64,000 nt of DNA from Mycolicibacterium sp. J2 (GTDB lineage: Bacteria; Actinomycetota; Actinomycetes; Mycobacteriales; Mycobacteriaceae). Numbering within the stretch: position 1 is the stretch's first letter; each line of letters starts with the position of its first letter. The stretch covers positions 1 to 64,000 of the forward strand of contig NZ_JAPFPY010000026.1 of NCBI RefSeq assembly GCF_026240945.1, written 5' to 3'. The notes beneath the pieces were generated by a model, which worked only from the letters and a program-made list of their open reading frames with translations, did not search any database and had not been told where the DNA came from. Positions 8,667 through 17,231 of the stretch are shown here, piece by piece. Position numbers and translations under genes: made by a program.

Positions 8667-9604
8667 CACTCTCGCCTGACCTGGCCACCGGAATCACCGG
8701 CCATTCATGGCTCACCGACCACAGCTGGAGCCGCCCGATGTGGACGATCGCCGAGCTGGAGGCAGCCAAAGCCGGCCGCACCGTCTCCGTCGTGCTGCCG
8801 GCGCTGAACGAGGAGGAGACCGTCGGTGCGGTGGTGCAGACCATCGCGCCGCTGCTGGGCGGGCTGGTCGACGAGCTGATCGTGCTGGATTCCGGGTCCA
8901 CCGACGACACCGAATTCCGCGCGGTGGCCGCTGGAGCCCGGGTGATCAGCCGGGAGACCGCCGTGCCGGAGGTGGAACCACGCCCTGGCAAGGGCGAGGT
9001 GCTGTGGCGGTCGTTGGCCGCGACCACCGGGGACATCATCGCGTTCGTCGACTCCGATCTGATCGATCCCGACCCGATGTTCGTGCCCAAGCTGCTCGGC
9101 CCGCTGCTCACCACCGACGGGGTGCACCTGGTCAAAGGCTTCTATCGTCGCCCACTGAAGGTCAGCGGGGCCGAGGACGCCAACGGCGGCGGTCGCGTCA
9201 CCGAGCTGGTCGCCCGGCCGCTGCTGGCGGCGCTGCGCCCGGAGCTGACGTGCCTGCTGCAGCCCCTGGGCGGCGAGTACGCAGGCACCCGCGAACTGCT
9301 GACCTCGGTCCCGTTCGCGCCGGGTTACGGGGTGGAGATCGGATTGCTGGTCGACACCTACGACAAGCTGGGCCTGGACGCCATCGCGCAGGTCAATCTA
9401 GGCGTGCGGACCCATCGCAACCGGCCCCTCACCGAACTGGCGGCGATGAGCAGGCAGGTCATCGCGACGCTGCTGTCGCGGTGCGGCATCCCCGACTCCG
9501 GGGTGGGGCTGACGCAGTTCTTCGCCGACGGCGACGACTACACGGCCCGCACCTCATCAGTGTGTCTGGAGGACCGGCCGCCGATGAACACGCTGCGCCC
9601 CTGA
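8663..9604 (+). CDS. gpgS: Glucosyl-3-phosphoglycerate synthase GpgS
   Basis: 313 residues, GT81 retaining glycosyltransferase (GT-A fold). It joins glucose from UDP-glucose to 3-phosphoglycerate, the first step of methylglucose lipopolysaccharide synthesis. Visible are the nucleotide-binding start VVLPALNEEETVG (about 43-55), the metal-binding DSD motif in AFVDSDLIDP (about 128-137) and the acceptor-loop segment GGEYAGTRELL. It overlaps folP2 by 4 bp. Its placement upstream of glgM/glgC puts several glucan genes side by side, though glgM is on the other strand. Confidence 0.9.
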   Translation: MTLSPDLATGITGHSWLTDHSWSRPMWTIAELEAAKAGRTVSVVLPALNEEETVGAVVQTIAPLLGGLVDELIVLDSGSTDDTEFRAVAAGARVISRETAVPEVEPRPGKGEVLWRSLAATTGDIIAFVDSDLIDPDPMFVPKLLGPLLTTDGVHLVKGFYRRPLKVSGAEDANGGGRVTELVARPLLAALRPELTCLLQPLGGEYAGTRELLTSVPFAPGYGVEIGLLVDTYDKLGLDAIAQVNLGVRTHRNRPLTELAAMSRQVIATLLSRCGIPDSGVGLTQFFADGDDYTARTSSVCLEDRPPMNTLRP

Positions 9605-9635
9605 CCTTGTCGGTGGGGTAGGGCAAAATCGAGGC

Positions 9636-9989
9636 GTGACCCTGATCCTGCTGTACCTGGTCGTGCTGGTGCTCGTCGGCGTCGTGCTGTTTGCCGTGGG
9701 CAGTGTGCTGTTCGGGCGCGGGGAATCCCTGCCACCGCTGCCGCGGGGCACCACTGCGACGGTGCTGCCGGCCTCCGGGGTGACCGGCGCCGACGTGGAC
9801 GCGGTCAAACTGACCCAGACCTTCCGCGGGTATAAGACCAGCGAGGTCGACTGGGTGCTGGATCGGTTGGGTGCCGAGCTGGATCTGGTGCGTGGCGAAT
9901 TGGCCGCGGTGCGTGCCGCCTATGGGATCGCCGAGGAACCCGAACCCACCGAGCACGAGGCGGCGCATGCCCGCGCCGAGGAGTCATGA
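9636..9989 (+). CDS. Small membrane-anchored DivIVA-domain protein
   Basis: 117 residues, matching Rv1209 in size and position. Residues 3-27 are one hydrophobic helix (LILLYLVVLVLVGVVLFAVGSVLFG). Residues 55-95 contain LTQTFRGYKTSEVDWVLDRL, the short DivIVA-like motif seen in actinobacterial envelope proteins, and the tail is acidic. A cytoplasmic coiled region tethered to the membrane is inferred, possibly linked to polar growth. GTG start. The stop overlaps the tagA ATG by 4 bp. Confidence 0.78.
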   Translation: MTLILLYLVVLVLVGVVLFAVGSVLFGRGESLPPLPRGTTATVLPASGVTGADVDAVKLTQTFRGYKTSEVDWVLDRLGAELDLVRGELAAVRAAYGIAEEPEPTEHEAAHARAEES

Positions 9990-10570
9990 GCGCGCTGGTC
10001 ATTGACGACGGTTTGATTCGGTGTGGTTGGGCACCAACGGATTCCAAACCGGACTCGGTCCTCTACCGCGAGTATCACGACACCGAATGGGGTCAGCCGG
10101 TGCGGGATTCGGCGGCGTTGTTCGAAAGGGTCAGCCTTGAGGCTTTTCAGAGCGGCCTGTCCTGGCTGGTGATCCTGCGCAAACGGGACAACTTCCGCAA
10201 GGCGTTCAAACGGTTCGACGTCGACAAGGTGGCCCGCTTCACCGAGCGCGATGTGGAGCGCCTGCTGGCCGACGAGGGCATCGTGCGCAACCGCGCCAAG
10301 ATCGAAGCCACCATCGCCAACGCGCGGGCGGTGTCGGACCTCGATATCGAGTTTGCCGACCTGCTGTGGTCGTTTGCGCCGGAGCGCCGCCAACGGCCCG
10401 CCGACATGTCGGCGGTTCCGGCCGTCACGCCCGAGTCGACGGCAATGGCCAAGGAACTCAAGCGTCGCGGATTCCGATTCGTCGGGCCGACGACGGCCTA
10501 CGCGCTGATGCAGGCGACCGGGATGGTCGACGACCACGTCGCCTCGTGTTGGGTGCCGTCAGCGAGCTGA
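9986..10570 (+). CDS. tag: DNA-3-methyladenine glycosylase I
   Basis: 194 residues, helix-hairpin-helix glycosylase that removes 3-methyladenine in base-excision repair (Rv1210 tagA). The zinc-snap ligands of Tag are all present: Cys13 (RCGW), His31 (YHDTEWG), and His184/Cys188 in the C-terminal HxxxC (DHVASC). The base-recognition segment FERVSLEAFQSGLSW follows residue 45. It is translationally coupled to the upstream DivIVA-type gene by a 4-bp overlap. Confidence 0.93.
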   Translation: MSALVIDDGLIRCGWAPTDSKPDSVLYREYHDTEWGQPVRDSAALFERVSLEAFQSGLSWLVILRKRDNFRKAFKRFDVDKVARFTERDVERLLADEGIVRNRAKIEATIANARAVSDLDIEFADLLWSFAPERRQRPADMSAVPAVTPESTAMAKELKRRGFRFVGPTTAYALMQATGMVDDHVASCWVPSAS

Positions 10571-10723
10571 ACTGGTCACATTCAGGTGCCATCGCCGGGT
10601 CTTTTCACACCGAACGCTCCGGATAGGGAACAATAGACTCAGTTCACTATCCATCTCGAGCCGGTGAGACCGGCCATGAACGGGTCCGCCGGCGCGGGCC
10701 GGCGCACGCGGAGGGAGCACACG

Positions 10724-10891
10724 ATGGCGGCGATGAAGCCCCGGACCGGTGACGGTCCACTGGAAGCAACCAAAGAGGGGCGCGGCATCGTGATGCGAGT
10801 ACCACTGGAGGGTGGGGGGCGACTGGTTGTCGAACTCACCCCGGATGAGGCGGCCGCACTGGGCGACGAGCTCAAGAGCGTCACCAGCTAG
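10724..10891 (+). CDS. DUF3117 small conserved protein (Rv1211-like)
   Basis: 55 residues, MAAMKPRTGDGPLEATKEGR followed by a short beta-rich segment (RVPLEGGGRLVVELTPDEA). This is a highly conserved actinobacterial small protein of unknown role. The ATG at 10724 is chosen because GGAGGGA lies 8 nt upstream; a longer frame from 10664 would add an uncharacteristic basic leader. It stands alone between tagA and the convergent glgM and ends at a strong shared hairpin. Confidence 0.85.
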   Translation: MAAMKPRTGDGPLEATKEGRGIVMRVPLEGGGRLVVELTPDEAAALGDELKSVTS

Positions 10892-10902
10892 TTCCACCCT
10901 GC

Positions 10903-10935
10903 TACAGCGCTGATCCCCTCGGGGTCAGCGCTGTA
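10903..10935. terminator. Bidirectional hairpin between the DUF3117 gene and glgM
   Basis: Arms TACAGCGCTGA (10903-10913) and TCAGCGCTGTA (10925-10935), extended by CCCC/GGGG around a 2-3 nt loop: a near-perfect GC-rich hairpin. The right arm is the last codons and stop of glgM, so the repeat serves both convergent genes. Confidence 0.75.
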
Positions 10936-12088
10936 CCTTGCGGTACACCTCCACGGTCTGCTCGGCGATGTGAGCCCACGAGAACTCGTCGATGCAGCGT
11001 TGCCGTCCCGCCGCGCCGTAGCGGCGGGCCCGGTCGGGTTCGGCCACCAGCGCGTTGACCGCATCGGCGAGCCGCTGCTCGAAGAACGCGGTGTCGTCGG
11101 CGTCGTAGTGCACCAGCAGGCCGGTGGTGTGGTCGGCCACCACCTCCGGGATGCCGCCGACGTCAGAGGCCACCACGGCCGTCGAACACGCCATCGCCTC
11201 GAGATTGACGATGCCCAGCGGCTCGTACACCGACGGGCACACGAACACCGAAGCTGCCGACAGGATTTCGCGGATCTTGCCGATGGGCAGCATCTCCCGG
11301 ACCCAGAACACACCGGTCCGGCTGCGGGCCAGCTCCTGCACCGCCGAACTGATCTCGGCGGCGATCTCCGGGGTGTCCGGTGCGCCCGCACACAACACCA
11401 GCTGCACGTCGGGATCGAACTTGTGTGCCGCCGCAACCAGATGCGCGACGCCTTTCTGGCGGGTGATGCGGCCGACGAAAGCCACGATCGGCTTACCCAG
11501 ATCCACCCCGAGCTCGGTCAGCACCGACTCGCCCGGTTCGGGCGGGGACGGGTACCACACGGTGGTGTCGATCCCGTTGCGCACGACATGGACCCGGCTG
11601 GGGTCCAGCGCCGGATAGGTGCTCAGCACGTCGTCGCGCATCCCTGAGCTGACGGCGATCACCGCATCGGCGGCCTCGATCGCCGTCTTCTCCACCCAGG
11701 ACGAGACGCGATACCCACCGCCGAGCTGTTCGGCCTTCCACGGCCGCAGCGGTTCCAGCGAGTGGGCGGTGAGCACGTGCGGGACGCCGTGCAGCAGCGC
11801 GGCCAGATGCCCGGCCATCCCGGTGTACCAGGTGTGCGAGTGCACGATCGTCGCGTCGGCTGCGTTGTTCACCATGACCAGGTCGGCGGACAAGGTGGAC
11901 AGCGCCGGATTGGCGGCGGTCAGCGCCGGGTCGGGTTGCGCCACGATCGCGGTGTCTCGGGGAGCGCCCATGCAGTGCACGTCGACTTCGCAGAGCCGTC
12001 TGAGTTGGGTGACCAGTTCGGTGACGTGTACGCCGGCGCCGCCGTACACCTCAGGTGGATACTCCCGTGTCATCATCGCCACCCGCAT
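10925..12088 (-). CDS. glgM: Alpha-maltose-1-phosphate synthase GlgM (formerly GlgA)
   Basis: 387 residues, exactly the length of Rv1212c. GT-B retaining glycosyltransferase that makes maltose 1-phosphate from ADP-glucose and glucose 1-phosphate, feeding the GlgE alpha-glucan and capsule pathway. The N-terminal loop REYPPEVYGGAGVHVTEL (about 7-24) binds the acceptor and the sugar-nucleotide motif EPLGIVNLEAMAC is near residue 287. The ATG at 12088 is preferred over 12124 because of length and a TACCGT box 7 nt upstream. Divergent from glgC, which supplies its ADP-glucose; the 153-bp gap allows joint control. Confidence 0.92.
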   Translation of the reverse strand: MRVAMMTREYPPEVYGGAGVHVTELVTQLRRLCEVDVHCMGAPRDTAIVAQPDPALTAANPALSTLSADLVMVNNAADATIVHSHTWYTGMAGHLAALLHGVPHVLTAHSLEPLRPWKAEQLGGGYRVSSWVEKTAIEAADAVIAVSSGMRDDVLSTYPALDPSRVHVVRNGIDTTVWYPSPPEPGESVLTELGVDLGKPIVAFVGRITRQKGVAHLVAAAHKFDPDVQLVLCAGAPDTPEIAAEISSAVQELARSRTGVFWVREMLPIGKIREILSAASVFVCPSVYEPLGIVNLEAMACSTAVVASDVGGIPEVVADHTTGLLVHYDADDTAFFEQRLADAVNALVAEPDRARRYGAAGRQRCIDEFSWAHIAEQTVEVYRKVQR

Positions 12089-12095
12089 GCTGTGC

Positions 12096-12101
12096 ACGGT
12101 A
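12096..12101 (-). promoter_or_regulatory. -10 box of glgM (leaderless)
   Basis: TACCGT on the minus strand, 7 nt before the ATG at 12088. Confidence 0.5.
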
Positions 12102-12229
12102 GTGGGCCGCGGTTCGCGGCGCACCGTTGCGGTCGAACCCGATGGATATCACCCGGTCGCCGTGGCGAAATGTCTTGACCGACATGCGCCAATAGGGCCG
12201 ATTGGCTGGCCCTGGTGCGTCATCGCCGA

Positions 12230-12235
12230 TAGGTT
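12230..12235 (+). promoter_or_regulatory. -10 box of glgC (leaderless)
   Basis: TAGGTT 6 nt before the ATG at 12242. A small AGGGCC/GGCCCT hairpin lies just upstream at 12194-12213. Confidence 0.5.
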
Positions 12236-12241
12236 GGCAGC

Positions 12242-13456
12242 ATGAGGGAAGCGCCACATGTGCTGGGCATCGTCCTGGCGGGCGGGGAGGGGAAACGGCT
12301 CTACCCGCTGACGGCCGATCGGGCGAAACCAGCGGTGCCTTTCGGCGGTTCCTACCGGCTCATCGACTTCGTGCTCTCGAACCTGGTCAACGCCCGATTC
12401 CTGCGAATTTGTGTTCTCACGCAATATAAATCGCACTCGCTGGACAGGCACATCTCGCAGAACTGGCGGTTGTCCGGTCTGGCCGGTGAATACATCACAC
12501 CGGTCCCGGCCCAGCAGCGGCTGGGCCCGCGGTGGTACACCGGCTCCGGTGATGCGATTTTGCAGTCGCTGAATCTGATCTACGACGAGGATCCCGACTA
12601 CGTGGTGGTGTTCGGCGCCGACCACATCTACCGGATGGACCCGGAGCAGATGCTGCGGTTCCACATCGAGAGTGGCGCGGGAGCCACCGTCGCCGGCATT
12701 CGGGTGCCGCGCGCCGAAGCCTCGGCCTTCGGCTGCATCGACGCCGACGACTCCGGCCGCATCCGGGCGTTTGTGGAGAAGCCCGCGGACCCGCCCGGCA
12801 CACCCGATGACCCGGAGCAGACCTTCGTCTCGATGGGCAACTACATCTTCACCACCAAGGTGCTCATCGACGCCATCCGTGCCGACGCCGAGGACGACCA
12901 CTCCGATCACGACATGGGCGGTGACATCATCCCGCGACTGGTGGCCGACGGGATGGCCGCGGTGTACGACTTCAACGACAACGAAGTCCCCGGCGCCACC
13001 GAGCGTGACCACGGGTACTGGCGTGATGTCGGCACCCTCGACGCGTTCTACGACGCGCACATGGACCTGGTGTCGGTGCACCCGATCTTCAACCTGTACA
13101 ACAAGCGCTGGCCTATCCGCGGTGGCTCGGAGAACCTGGCCCCGGCCAAGTTCGTCAACGGCGGATCCGCCCAGGAGTCCGTCGTCGGTGCCGGCAGCAT
13201 CATTTCGGCGGCCTCCGTGCGCAATTCGGTGCTGTCCTCCAACGTCGCGATCGACGACGGCGCCATCGTCGAGGGCAGCGTCCTGATGCCCGGCGTGCGG
13301 ATCGGGCGCGGCGCCGTGGTGCGCCGGGCCATCCTGGACAAGAACGTCGTGGTCGGGCCGGGTGAGATGGTCGGAGTCGACTTGGACAAGGACAAGGAAC
13401 GCTTCTCGATCAGCGCCGGGGGCGTGGTGGCCGTCGGCAAGGGTGTCTGGATCTGA
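12242..13456 (+). CDS. glgC: Glucose-1-phosphate adenylyltransferase GlgC
   Basis: 404 residues, same length as Rv1213. Makes ADP-glucose from glucose 1-phosphate and ATP. The nucleotidyltransferase signature GGEGKRLYPLTADRAKPAVP spans about residues 14-33, the ATP/G1P loop VVFGADHIYRMD is near 121-132, and the C-terminal third is a left-handed beta-helix of hexapeptide repeats (about 310-390) used for tetramerisation and allostery. It is paired divergently with glgM. A GGDEF protein begins 5 nt after its stop. Confidence 0.95.
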   Translation: MREAPHVLGIVLAGGEGKRLYPLTADRAKPAVPFGGSYRLIDFVLSNLVNARFLRICVLTQYKSHSLDRHISQNWRLSGLAGEYITPVPAQQRLGPRWYTGSGDAILQSLNLIYDEDPDYVVVFGADHIYRMDPEQMLRFHIESGAGATVAGIRVPRAEASAFGCIDADDSGRIRAFVEKPADPPGTPDDPEQTFVSMGNYIFTTKVLIDAIRADAEDDHSDHDMGGDIIPRLVADGMAAVYDFNDNEVPGATERDHGYWRDVGTLDAFYDAHMDLVSVHPIFNLYNKRWPIRGGSENLAPAKFVNGGSAQESVVGAGSIISAASVRNSVLSSNVAIDDGAIVEGSVLMPGVRIGRGAVVRRAILDKNVVVGPGEMVGVDLDKDKERFSISAGGVVAVGKGVWI

Positions 13457-13461
13457 CGGCT

Positions 13462-14685
13462 TTGGAGTCCGCGTTCTTCGACGTGATATGCCGGAGCGCG
13501 CGGGCCGCCGTGAACTGTCGGGATGTATTGGTCTGTGGCGACGACGCCGCCATTCCCCGAGTGCTCTGGCCGCTGTCGAGTACTCCGCTGTTTATCGAGG
13601 ACGCATACGTCATCACCCATCCGGCGACGAGTGTCTTCCCGGACGCCCGTTTTCTCGCTGCGGTGGCGCTACATCGCGGCGCCGAGTTGGTGGGGGCGCT
13701 GTGGTTCGCTGATCCCGATCCGCGTCCCGTCACCGCCGACCTTCGTGCGCTCGTCGAAGACTTCGGATTGTTGGCATCGCTGCACCTGCAGCAGGAGAGC
13801 GACACGGCGTTGTATCGACTGGTGGCGGAGAACTCGGCCGACACGCTCATCCGAGGCAGCCTCGACGGGGTCCGCCGGTACGTGTCCCCCTCGATCCGAA
13901 CGCTGCTCGGATACGACGCCCACGAGCTGGTGGGCAAGCGTGCCAGCGAGATCACCCATCCCGACGATGTCGAGGGGTTCGCACGGCAGATGCGTGCCAT
14001 GCACGACGGCCGCATCGACAGTTTCGTCACCGAACACCGGATGCGTCACAAGGATGGTTCCTGGGTATGGCTGGAAGCGTTCGTCAGGGTCACCCATGAC
14101 CCGACTACAGGTCTGCGCGACGGCTACGTGGTGTCGGTCCGAGATACCTCACGTCGCAAGGAGCTCGAAACTGAGTTGGTCCACCACGCCTACCACGACG
14201 GCCTGACCGGACTGCCGAACCGCGCGCTGCTGTACGAGCGGTTGACCGCCCACATCGAACGTGCGCGTGACGGTGATGCCTTCGCCGTGCTCTGCGTCGA
14301 TCTCGACGGGTTCAAGCAGATCAACGACGGATCCGGGCACGAGGTGGGGGACCGGGTGTTGGCGGCCATCGGCGGCCGGCTGGAGTCGTGCGTGGGCCCG
14401 GCGGACACCGTGGCGCGACGGGGTGGCGACGAGTTCGTCATCATCCACGTCGCCGACCCGCAGTTGCTGGATTCGGCGGTTCTGTTGGCGCAGAGGGTCA
14501 TCGAGGCGGCGTCCGCCACGATGACGATCGCCGACTGGTCCGGCAGTGTGGGCTTGAGCATCGGGATCGCCATTGCAGCCGGTGCGCTCGCAGGGCATGA
14601 GGACATCCTGCGTGCTGCAGACCGAGCCATGTACGAGGCCAAGGCGTGCGGGAGCAATGGTTATCGCGTCGCCGAATGTCGCTGA
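13462..14685 (+). CDS. Diguanylate cyclase with GAF-like, PAS and GGDEF domains
   Basis: About 407 residues. Residues ~1-110 look GAF-like, ~115-235 are a PAS domain ending in the PAC segment GYVVSVRDTSRRKELE, and ~245-400 a GGDEF domain with intact active-site motif RRGGDEFV (about 318-325). The inhibitory I-site RxxD, expected five residues before GGDEF, reads GPAD, so product feedback through Arg is probably lost. No membrane segment: a soluble sensor making c-di-GMP. The start is a TTG 5 nt after the glgC stop, so translation probably depends on glgC. M. tuberculosis has PE14 here instead, so this is a lineage-specific insertion. Confidence 0.85.
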   Translation: MESAFFDVICRSARAAVNCRDVLVCGDDAAIPRVLWPLSSTPLFIEDAYVITHPATSVFPDARFLAAVALHRGAELVGALWFADPDPRPVTADLRALVEDFGLLASLHLQQESDTALYRLVAENSADTLIRGSLDGVRRYVSPSIRTLLGYDAHELVGKRASEITHPDDVEGFARQMRAMHDGRIDSFVTEHRMRHKDGSWVWLEAFVRVTHDPTTGLRDGYVVSVRDTSRRKELETELVHHAYHDGLTGLPNRALLYERLTAHIERARDGDAFAVLCVDLDGFKQINDGSGHEVGDRVLAAIGGRLESCVGPADTVARRGGDEFVIIHVADPQLLDSAVLLAQRVIEAASATMTIADWSGSVGLSIGIAIAAGALAGHEDILRAADRAMYEAKACGSNGYRVAECR

Positions 14686-14717
14686 CCGGTGGAAGGCGAA
14701 TCAGCGCCTGTGCCGCC

Positions 14718-14915
14718 TCAGCCGCGTCGCTGCCGGTGGTTGTCGCTATGTGGCCTATCGTGCGGGGGGACGATCGGAGTGTCACGCGGGCCACGACCTC
14801 GGCCCGCCACGGTACTCAGTGCCTGACGACAGCGCGGGCAGACCGGCCGGCCGGTCTTGTCGACCGTCCAATTCTTGCCGCCCCCTGGACAGGGAGTCGC
14901 GCTCGGGCTGGGCAT
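14718..14915 (-). CDS. Small Cys-containing protein, hypothetical
   Basis: 65 residues with a Cys9 and a CPRC motif (Cys26, Cys29) inside DKTGRPVCPRCRQAL, resembling half of a zinc ribbon; the C-terminal half is polar, basic and His-rich. It starts 25 bp after the end of the methyltransferase-like gene on the same strand, so it could be the last gene of that operon. Evidence is limited to the motif and position. It could be a chance frame. Confidence 0.4.
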   Translation of the reverse strand: MPSPSATPCPGGGKNWTVDKTGRPVCPRCRQALSTVAGRGRGPRDTPIVPPHDRPHSDNHRQRRG

Positions 14916-14940
14916 GGTCTGATCCTAGATCGGCTCCAAG

Positions 14941-15615
14941 TCACCAGACGTAGGGGACGAGGCGATGGCGAATCGTCCGCATGTAGGCCTCGTATCCGGG
15001 GAGGTCGATTCGCAACAGCGACTCCTCGTCGAGGATTCGCAGCACCAGAATCGGCACCGCCAGCAGGGTGACGAGCAGACCCCAGTAGGAGTCCAGAGCC
15101 AACGGCATCCCGAACATCATCAGCAGTGCACCGGAGTACATCGGATGACGGACAACGCCGTACAGGCCCGTGGAAACCAGCGGCTGCTCGTCTTCGACCT
15201 GGATGCTGGCCCCGGCATAGTTGTTCTGCAGGATCACCACCTGCGCCAGCACCAGGCCGAGCACCACCAGCACGTCGCCCACCAGGATCACCGCGGTGGG
15301 CACGTGTGACCAGCCGAACCGGTGATCCAGGGCGCTCACCACTGTCAGCACCACCACCGAGGCGAACGTTGCGGTGATGATCACCTTTTGCAGTGGCCGG
15401 GTCTCGGCCGTGGGTCCGCCGTGCATCCGCCTGGCCAGCGTGGCCGGGTTGCGCACCGCGAGGTAGAGACTGGGCCCCAGGGTGGCGACGAGGAATATCG
15501 CGATGAAAACCCAAGCCTGCCAATATCTCAGGGTGCCCGCGGGTAAGAACAACAGCACCCCGAAGAACAGCACTCCGAAAACCCCGGACACGACGGTCTG
15601 GACGGCGAGCTTCAT
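14941..15615 (-). CDS. Isoprenylcysteine carboxyl methyltransferase-family membrane protein (Rv1216c-like)
   Basis: 224 residues, matching Rv1216c. Five or six hydrophobic helices, with the ICMT/PEMT signature at the C-terminus: RHPMYSGALLMMFGMPLAL followed by EESLLRIDLPGYEAYMRTI, where the conserved His/Pro and Glu residues bind SAM and the small substrate. Bacteria lack prenylated CaaX proteins, so the substrate is unknown; lipids or small thiols are possible. The start ATG overlaps the permease stop (ATGA), making it the fourth gene of the TetR-controlled efflux operon. Confidence 0.82.
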   Translation of the reverse strand: MKLAVQTVVSGVFGVLFFGVLLFLPAGTLRYWQAWVFIAIFLVATLGPSLYLAVRNPATLARRMHGGPTAETRPLQKVIITATFASVVVLTVVSALDHRFGWSHVPTAVILVGDVLVVLGLVLAQVVILQNNYAGASIQVEDEQPLVSTGLYGVVRHPMYSGALLMMFGMPLALDSYWGLLVTLLAVPILVLRILDEESLLRIDLPGYEAYMRTIRHRLVPYVW

Positions 15616-17231
15616 CGGATGTCCCGGCGACGGAACGCGGTGACACCGACGCCCAGGAGCGCCACATCGATGACCAGTAGCCACAGCAGGGGAGTGGCGG
15701 TGACGGCACCGGGGTGCGGGATGTGGGCGAAAGGCTCCAAATCCAGCAGCAGCTGCGGGAAGCCGGACAACGAGCCTAGCAGGAAGAGCGCGACGAAACC
15801 GACCAGCACGCCCCACGCCAGCGGGGCGAAACGCGGCGCCAGCCCGAAGATCGCCACCGTGACGGCCACCAGCAACCACACCGCGGGTAATTGCACCGCC
15901 GCGGCGGTCAGCATGGTCCCCAGCTTGCCTCCGACATCGCCGGCGGCGGCGCCGTAGGTCAGTCCGGCCACCACACCGGCGATCAGCAGGGCTGCTGTCG
16001 ATCCGACCACCGCGATCCCCAGATGACTTGCCAGCCAACGGGTTCTGCTCGTCGACGCGGACAGCACGGCTTCGGCGCGCTGCTCGGCCTCCTCCTGGTG
16101 CAGCCGCAGGGTCAACGATATGGCGAAGGCCGAGGCGATCATCGCCAGCATGGTGAACGCCACCGCAACGAACGCCTCTTCCATGGCGGCGCCGCCGCCC
16201 AACCGCACCACCACATCGCGGGCCACCGCGCTGGTGCCGACCTCGTCGGCGATCCCGTGCACCACGCTGCCGATCAGCAAGCCGTATAAACACAGCCCGA
16301 CGGTCCACACCAGTAGCGCGCCCCGATCCAACCGCAGCGCCAGACCGAACGGGCCGCTCAGGGTCGGCGCGGCGACCGGTGCGCCCGGCCGCTCGGCGAA
16401 CAGTCCGGCGCCCACATCACGGCGAGCCAACAACCGGTACGCCAGCGCAATCAGTGCGACGGTCAGGACCAGAGGCAGCAGCAGCACCCACCATCGGTCA
16501 CCGGCGAACGGACGCACCTGCAGCGACCAGCCCAACGGGGACAGCCAACTCAATACGCCGCCCTTCGCGCCGGTGGCGTCCCCGACGGCGCGCAGGGTGA
16601 ATGCCGCTCCGAGTGCGGAAAATGCTACGCCGCGGGCGAACCGGGCGCTCGGCGACAACTGCGCGGTGACTGCGGCGACCGCCGTGAACACCAGCCCGGA
16701 GGCGGCCAATGCGGCACCGAAGGCCACGGACCCGCTCGGCGGGATGTCGAGGGTGAGAAGCCCGGCGGTGCTCAACAGGCCGGTCAGCACCGATGCCGCG
16801 CCGGTGAGTACCAACGTGGCGGTGAGCGCGGCGTACCGGCCGACGGCGGTCGAGTCGAGTAGTTCGGTGCGGCCGGCTTCCTCGTCGCCGCGAGTGTGCC
16901 GGATGACGGTGAGGGTGACGGCCACCGCGATGAGGAGGTGGAACATCCCGGCCTTCCAGACACCGACGGCGCCGACGGATTCGTTGTAGATGTTGCCGTA
17001 CAGGGCGCGTTGGGCCGGGCTGGCCGTGATGGTGGCGGCGAAGGTGGCCCGATCGGCCGCGGTGGGGTACACGGCCTCGGTGCTGCCGACATACACCGTC
17101 GACACCGGCACCGACAACAGCAGCACCCACAACGGGAGCACGACGCGGTCACGACGCAGGTAGAGGCGCAGCAGGTGGGTGGTCCCGGCGAAATTCGAGG
17201 CGCGCAGTATCGGCCGGTCGAGCAGAGTCAT
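15612..17231 (-). CDS. ABC exporter permease (Rv1217c-like, tetronasin-type)
   Basis: 539 residues with about 12 hydrophobic segments in two similar halves, as in ABC-2/tetronasin-type permeases. The N-terminal half holds the large external loop after helix 1 (YVGSTEAVYPTAADRATFAA) and the EEAGRTELLDSTAVGR cytoplasmic motif. Its M. tuberculosis counterpart with Rv1218c exports diverse drugs. The ATG at 17231 overlaps the ATPase stop by 4 bp and the stop overlaps the next gene by 4 bp, so the operon is fully coupled. Confidence 0.9.
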   Translation of the reverse strand: MTLLDRPILRASNFAGTTHLLRLYLRRDRVVLPLWVLLLSVPVSTVYVGSTEAVYPTAADRATFAATITASPAQRALYGNIYNESVGAVGVWKAGMFHLLIAVAVTLTVIRHTRGDEEAGRTELLDSTAVGRYAALTATLVLTGAASVLTGLLSTAGLLTLDIPPSGSVAFGAALAASGLVFTAVAAVTAQLSPSARFARGVAFSALGAAFTLRAVGDATGAKGGVLSWLSPLGWSLQVRPFAGDRWWVLLLPLVLTVALIALAYRLLARRDVGAGLFAERPGAPVAAPTLSGPFGLALRLDRGALLVWTVGLCLYGLLIGSVVHGIADEVGTSAVARDVVVRLGGGAAMEEAFVAVAFTMLAMIASAFAISLTLRLHQEEAEQRAEAVLSASTSRTRWLASHLGIAVVGSTAALLIAGVVAGLTYGAAAGDVGGKLGTMLTAAAVQLPAVWLLVAVTVAIFGLAPRFAPLAWGVLVGFVALFLLGSLSGFPQLLLDLEPFAHIPHPGAVTATPLLWLLVIDVALLGVGVTAFRRRDIR

